Part shown: positions 58,050 to 64,000 of the stretch, in pieces
How the letters are laid out: every line of letters starts with the position of its first letter
How positions within the stretch are numbered: the first letter of the stretch is position 1
NCBI RefSeq assembly: GCF_024508295.1
Contig: NZ_CP101990.1
Coordinates: 868,001 to 932,000 of the forward strand
Source of the DNA: Aeromicrobium duanguangcaii
Lineage (GTDB): Bacteria > Actinomycetota > Actinomycetes > Propionibacteriales > Nocardioidaceae
Direction: 5' to 3'
Length of the DNA: 64,000 bases
Notes under the pieces: generated by a model
The model's input: only the letters and a program-made list of their open reading frames with translations
Told to the model about the DNA's origin: nothing
Databases searched by the model: none
Made by a program: the position numbers and the translations under genes

Positions 58050-58631
58050 ATGGACACGTGTGAGCTCGATCCGGCCTGCCGGACCTTGATGGGGATCGTC
58101 GAGGACAGCGAGGACGGGCACCTCGACCGGCCCACGCCCTGCGAGGGCGTCTCCGTCGGGCAGCTGCTCCAGCACATCGTCGGGTTGACCCTCGCCTTCC
58201 GCGCCGCCGCCGACAAGGAGCTCGGGCCACTGACCGACACACCGCCCGACGCGGGCGGCTGGCCTGATCTCGAGCCGGGCTGGCGGGACGCGCTGCACGA
58301 GCAGGTGCCCCGGCTGGTGACGGCCTGGTGCGCGGACTCCGCCTGGGAGGGGATGACCCGGGCCGGGGGAGTGGACCTGCCCGGAGCGGTGGCGGGCTTG
58401 GTGGCCCTCGACGAGGTGGTGCTCCACGGTTGGGACCTCGCCCGCGCCATGGGCCGCGAGTACACGCTCGAGGACGCGACGGCCGCGGCCTGCCTGGAGT
58501 TCATCGAGACCTTCGACCCGGCCGGGACGCCGGGGCTCTTCGGACCGGCCGTGCCGGTGGCCGAGGACGCGCCCGTGCTCGACCGCCTCGTGGCCCGCGC
58601 CGGACGCGATCCGCGCTGGGCCCCGAGCTGA
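58050..58631 (+). CDS. TIGR03086/DinB-type metal-binding protein
   Basis: 193-aa MDMPI/DinB-fold protein of the TIGR03086 group. The metal-site histidines appear in LDRPTPCEGVSVGQLLQHIVGLTLAF (about 25-50) and LDEVVLHGWDLARAMGR (about 118-134). Probably mycothiol-linked, as for the gene at 30580. The ATG lies 7 nt after a GACACT box. Function unknown. Confidence 0.82.
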   Translation: MDTCELDPACRTLMGIVEDSEDGHLDRPTPCEGVSVGQLLQHIVGLTLAFRAAADKELGPLTDTPPDAGGWPDLEPGWRDALHEQVPRLVTAWCADSAWEGMTRAGGVDLPGAVAGLVALDEVVLHGWDLARAMGREYTLEDATAAACLEFIETFDPAGTPGLFGPAVPVAEDAPVLDRLVARAGRDPRWAPS

Positions 58632-58635
58632 CGAC

Positions 58636-58977
58636 TCAGGAGCGCAGGATCTTCTCCATCGCCTTGCCCTTCGCCAGCTCGTCGACGAGCTTGTCGAGAT
58701 AGCGGATCTTCTGCATCAGCGGATCCTCGACGTCCTCGACGCGGACATGGCACACGACACCGGTGATGAGCGAGGCGCTCGGGTTGAGATCAGCCTGCGC
58801 GAAGAAGTCCTCGAAGGTCGTGCCGGCGTCGAGATGGTGGTGCAACGCGGTCTCGTCGAAGCCGGTCAGCCACTCGACGATCTCGCCGACCTCGGCGCGG
58901 GTGCGCCCCTTGCGCTCGGCCTTGGCCACGTAGTGCGGGTACACGTCGGCGAAGCGGGTGGTGAAGATCCGGTGCAT
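58636..58977 (-). CDS. DUF2200 family protein
   Basis: 113 aa beginning [30 protein letters not shown], diagnostic of DUF2200, with [22 protein letters not shown] and a basic C-terminus. These small proteins have no known biochemical role. TAGACT stands 6 nt before the ATG, giving another leaderless start. Confidence 0.88.
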   Translation of the reverse strand: MHRIFTTRFADVYPHYVAKAERKGRTRAEVGEIVEWLTGFDETALHHHLDAGTTFEDFFAQADLNPSASLITGVVCHVRVEDVEDPLMQKIRYLDKLVDELAKGKAMEKILRS

Positions 58978-58983
58978 CCGGTG

Positions 58984-58989
58984 AGTCTA
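58984..58989 (-). promoter_or_regulatory. -10 box (TAGACT) for DUF2200 gene
   Basis: Minus-strand TAGACT with a 6-nt gap to the ATG at 58977, no Shine-Dalgarno. It sits just beyond the MarR gene stop. Confidence 0.55.
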
Positions 58990-58996
58990 GGCGCGA

Positions 58997-59443
58997 TCAG
59001 CGCTGCGTGGCAGCCTCGTTGTAGGCCGTGGCGAAGGCCCCGAGGTGCTCGAGGAAGCGCGAACGCTCGTCCTCCGGCACGGCCTGGAGACCCTGTTCCA
59101 ACAGGGCCAGATGATCCTGCAGGTCCCGCACGAACTCGGCCAGGGCCTCGTCGGTGGCCAGGAACTGCCACGCCGTCTGGCCGGGCTCGCGGGACCGTCG
59201 CAGGCGACCGGCTTTGAGGGCGCTGTTGACCTGACGGTTCACGGTGGACTGCTCGAGGCCGAGCTCGTCCGCGATCTCGCGCAGCGTGCGGGGCTTGCCG
59301 TCGGAGAACATCCACAGCAACCGCTGATCGGCGTGGGTGAAGCGCAGGCTGTCGGCGGCTCGGCGGCCCCGCTCGATCCTCGCGATCGCCGCGAGGGCGC
59401 CCCAGGCCGGGTTGGCGCGGGCGGCCTGCGTGATGGACGTCAT
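58997..59443 (-). CDS. MarR family transcriptional regulator
   Basis: 148-aa winged-helix regulator. The recognition helix region is GKPRTLREIADELGLEQSTVNRQVNSALKAG (about 49-79). The longer open frame upstream is antisense to the exporter; the ATG at 59443 has GGAG 7 nt upstream. Divergent from a DHA2 exporter, with palindromic sites in the gap: the classic repressor/efflux pair. Effector unknown. Confidence 0.88.
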   Translation of the reverse strand: MTSITQAARANPAWGALAAIARIERGRRAADSLRFTHADQRLLWMFSDGKPRTLREIADELGLEQSTVNRQVNSALKAGRLRRSREPGQTAWQFLATDEALAEFVRDLQDHLALLEQGLQAVPEDERSRFLEHLGAFATAYNEAATQR

Positions 59444-59472
59444 GCGTGCTCCGATGGGGCGGGGGCGTCGAC

Positions 59473-59513
59473 ATGTGTAGTGTACATATCCGCTTGATGT
59501 GTAGGTTACACAT
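59473..59513. promoter_or_regulatory. paired MarR operator sites between marR and exporter
   Basis: ATGTGTA-GGT-TACACAT (59497-59513) is a perfect 7-3-7 palindrome. An imperfect relative, ATGTGTAGTGTACAT, lies at 59473-59487, 24 bp upstream centre-to-centre. Both lie in the promoter gap between the divergent genes, so a MarR dimer could repress both genes. Confidence 0.6.
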
Positions 59514-59539
59514 CGCTGTTCGGACAGGACTACCCCTCC

Positions 59540-60961
59540 ATGCACTCTCCCTCCGTCGCCGACGCGCCCGTCGAGACCCGTTTCCCACCGATCGCGGTGA
59601 TCCTCGTGCTCTGCTTCGGCAGCCTCGCCGGCGCGCTCATGCAGTCGCTCGTGATCCCGATCCAAAGTGAGCTGCCCCAGCTGCTGAACACGGCGCCGGG
59701 CAACGCGTCCTGGGCCGTGACCGCCACGCTGCTCGCCGCCGCCGTGACGATGCCGGTCACGGGCCGCCTCGCCGACCTGTACGGCAAGAAGAAGGTCATG
59801 GTGGCCTCGGCCGGCATCCTCGTCGTCGGCTCGATCATCGCCGCCATGTCGAGCTCGCTCGCGCCGTTCCTCGTCGGCCGCGCCCTGCAGGGCATGGCCA
59901 TGGGCTACATCCCGGTCGCGATCAGCATGGTTCGCGAGATCGCCCCGGTCGAGAAGCGCGCCACGGCCGTGGCCGCCGTCAGTGCGACCCTCGGCGTGGG
60001 TGGCGCCCTCGGCCTGCCGCTGGCCGCGTGGATCGCGCAGGACTACTCCTGGCACGCGCTGTTCTGGTTCTCGTCCGTGCTCGCAGCGGTCATCCTCTTC
60101 GCCACGCTCATCGTCGTCCCGAACATCCATGACGAGCACCCCGGCAGGATCGACGTCGTCGGCGTCATCGGTCTGGCCGTCGGACTGGTGTCGGCGCTGA
60201 TCGGCGTCAGCAAGGGCAGCGAGTGGGGCTGGAGCGACGGCCGCACGATCGGCGCGATCGTCCTCGGCGTCGTCGTGCTGCTGCTGTGGAGCTGGTTCGA
60301 GCTGCGCCACCACGACCCGCTGGTGGACCTGCGCACCAGCGCCCACCCGCCGGTGCTGTTCACCAACCTCGCCGCCGTCCTGATCGGGTTCGGCATGATG
60401 GCGCAGTCCATCGTGCTGCCGCAGCTGTTGCAGATGCCCGAGGAGACCGGTTTCGGCCTGGGCCAGACGATCCTGCAGGCGGGCCTGTGGATGGCCCCCG
60501 GCGGTCTGATGATGATGTTCTTCGCCCCGGTGTCGAGCCGGCTGATCACCTCGATCGGCGCCCGTCGCACGCTGTCGATCGGCGCGACGGTCCTGGCGGT
60601 CGGCTACCTCGTGACCTTGTTCCTGATGGACGCCCCGTGGCAGCTGATGCTCGGCTCGCTGGTCGCCTGCGCCGGTGTCGGCATCGGCTACGCCGCGATG
60701 CCCACGCTGATCCTGGACAACGTCCCGGAGTCGGAGTCCGGCTCGGGCGTCGGCCTCAACGCGCTCATGCGCTCGGTCGGCACCACCATCGCCGGCGCCG
60801 TCATGGCCGCCGTGCTGACCAGCAAGACGGTGGACTTCGCCGGGGTCGCGATCCCCGACAAGGGCGCCTTCCAGCTGTGCTTCATCATCGGCGCCGGCGC
60901 GGCCTTCGCAGGTGCGCTCGTGGCGCTGCTGGTGCCGCGTCAGGGCCGCAGCAGGGCCTGA
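59540..60961 (+). CDS. DHA2-type MFS transporter
   Basis: 473-aa major facilitator with about 14 helices. Loop 2-3 motif A is TGRLADLYGKKKVMVAS (about 73-90), motif C-like GVGGALGLPLAAWIAQ lies in helix 5, and the C-terminus has a GVGLNALMRSVGTTIAGA stretch. Likely drug or metabolite efflux under the divergent MarR repressor. Only a weak start context is visible before the ATG. Confidence 0.9.
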   Translation: MHSPSVADAPVETRFPPIAVILVLCFGSLAGALMQSLVIPIQSELPQLLNTAPGNASWAVTATLLAAAVTMPVTGRLADLYGKKKVMVASAGILVVGSIIAAMSSSLAPFLVGRALQGMAMGYIPVAISMVREIAPVEKRATAVAAVSATLGVGGALGLPLAAWIAQDYSWHALFWFSSVLAAVILFATLIVVPNIHDEHPGRIDVVGVIGLAVGLVSALIGVSKGSEWGWSDGRTIGAIVLGVVVLLLWSWFELRHHDPLVDLRTSAHPPVLFTNLAAVLIGFGMMAQSIVLPQLLQMPEETGFGLGQTILQAGLWMAPGGLMMMFFAPVSSRLITSIGARRTLSIGATVLAVGYLVTLFLMDAPWQLMLGSLVACAGVGIGYAAMPTLILDNVPESESGSGVGLNALMRSVGTTIAGAVMAAVLTSKTVDFAGVAIPDKGAFQLCFIIGAGAAFAGALVALLVPRQGRSRA

Positions 60962-60991
60962 TCGCAGGTCGCATCGCCGGGCGGGGCGGGG

Positions 60992-61405
60992 TCAGTCATC
61001 GATGACGACCTCGCCCCGCTCCTTCATCGCGGCGAGGCTGTCGAGCATGTGCTGCAGGACCTCGGGCGGGTGCCCCTCCCAGTCCCGGACCTCCTCGACG
61101 ACGCGGATCGGCTGCGTGCTGCGATAGGAGCGCGTCGGGTTGCCCGGGAACTTCTTGTCCGTCAGGTTCGGGTCGTCCTCGAACGCTCCGGTCGGCTCGA
61201 CGCGGTAGATGTGGCCCCGCCCCTCGCCGACCGAGAGCTCGGCGCCCCACACCGCCGCGTCCAGTGTCGCTGCGAAGTAGATGTGCCCGGCGGTCCGGTT
61301 CTCGCCGAAGTTCGAGCGGCGACCCGGCTCGAGCAGATCGCCGGGGAAGAGCACGGCCTTCGTGCCGTGGAAGAACGGTCCGTCCTCGGGGCCCGGTCGA
61401 GTCAT
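60992..61405 (-). CDS. arr: NAD+--rifampin ADP-ribosyltransferase
   Basis: 137-aa Arr enzyme that inactivates rifamycins by ADP-ribosylation of the ansa-bridge hydroxyl. It matches the family throughout: PFFHGTKAVLFPGDLLEPG near the N-terminus, NRTAGHIYFAATLDAAVWGAEL, GRGHIYRVEPTGAFEDDPNL and TDKKFPGNPTRSYRS. The ATG at 61405 is preceded by CATCCT 6 nt upstream (leaderless-like). It follows the glycerophosphotransferase-like gene by 59 bp on the same strand and is convergent with the exporter. Confidence 0.95.
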   Translation of the reverse strand: MTRPGPEDGPFFHGTKAVLFPGDLLEPGRRSNFGENRTAGHIYFAATLDAAVWGAELSVGEGRGHIYRVEPTGAFEDDPNLTDKKFPGNPTRSYRSTQPIRVVEEVRDWEGHPPEVLQHMLDSLAAMKERGEVVIDD

Positions 61406-61464
61406 CGGAACAGGATGTCCCAGCCGGTGGGAGGCTGGCAATGGACGACCGCTGTCGGCCTGAC

Positions 61465-64000
<2,536 letters not shown>

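Overview
The window is high-GC DNA with dense, often overlapping genes, typical of an actinobacterium. Gene content agrees: two mycothiol-dependent (MDMPI/DinB-type) enzymes, a PIG-L deacetylase of the MshB/Mca superfamily, an ANTAR regulator, an ECF41 sigma factor and a rifamycin ADP-ribosyltransferase. A member of the Nocardioidaceae (for example an Aeromicrobium-like organism) is my best guess, but that is inference. Many genes have a TAnnnT -10 hexamer exactly 6-7 nt before the start codon and no Shine-Dalgarno, the signature of leaderless transcription. I used this to choose several starts.

Layout. 1-4.3 kb: FUSC permease, then proA, a 49-aa membrane protein, nadD, rsfS, a histidine phosphatase and tRNA-Ala(GGC). 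4.3-9.6 kb: quinone-oxidoreductase-like gene, a TetR regulator with an FtsX/ATPase exporter and palindromic operator, GNAT acetyltransferase, DUF222/HNH nuclease. 9.6-15 kb: MFS and M13 peptidase, divergent from a siderophore-interacting flavoprotein and a fused cytidylyltransferase/SDR enzyme (CDP-ribitol type). 15-23 kb: DHA2 exporter with a leader peptide and a sequestered ribosome site, pseudouridine synthase, GAF-ANTAR protein, a frameshifted oxidoreductase, PIG-L deacetylase, PfkB kinase. 23-35 kb: mostly small metabolic or unknown genes, a tocopherol-cyclase-like protein, alpha/beta hydrolase, LytM-type protein, ECF41 sigma factor, DUF6544 and DUF1275 membrane proteins.

35.1-53.3 kb is a complete purine-to-allantoin catabolic island. 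It encodes an acetamidase/formamidase-like enzyme, an AtzH/HpxZ-amidase fusion, OHCU decarboxylase, HIU hydrolase, uricase, allantoinase, ureidoglycine aminotransferase, allantoate amidohydrolase, a MurR/RpiR regulator, xanthine dehydrogenase (FAD subunit plus fused FeS-Mo subunit), XdhC, guanine deaminase, a NitT/TauT-type ABC importer and a MocA-like molybdopterin cytidylyltransferase. Together these predict uptake of a purine-related compound, guanine to xanthine to urate to allantoin to allantoate to ureidoglycine to oxalurate plus glycine, and then hydrolysis of oxalurate by the fused amidase. All four promoter regions of the island carry 11-bp-phased GTnAC/GAAAC half-sites resembling GlnR boxes, and a shared CGTGWAAC word, suggesting control by nitrogen status.

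53.3-64 kb: an unusual 59-bp inverted repeat, YciI-like protein, FMN glutamate-synthase-like enzyme, a lone PD-(D/E)XK-like protein, ASCH, DksA/TraR and DUF2200 proteins, a MarR/DHA2 exporter pair with operators, rifampin ADP-ribosyltransferase, then a cell-wall glycopolymer operon (CDP-glycerol glycerophosphotransferase-like, UDP-galactopyranose mutase and a truncated upstream gene) running off the right edge.
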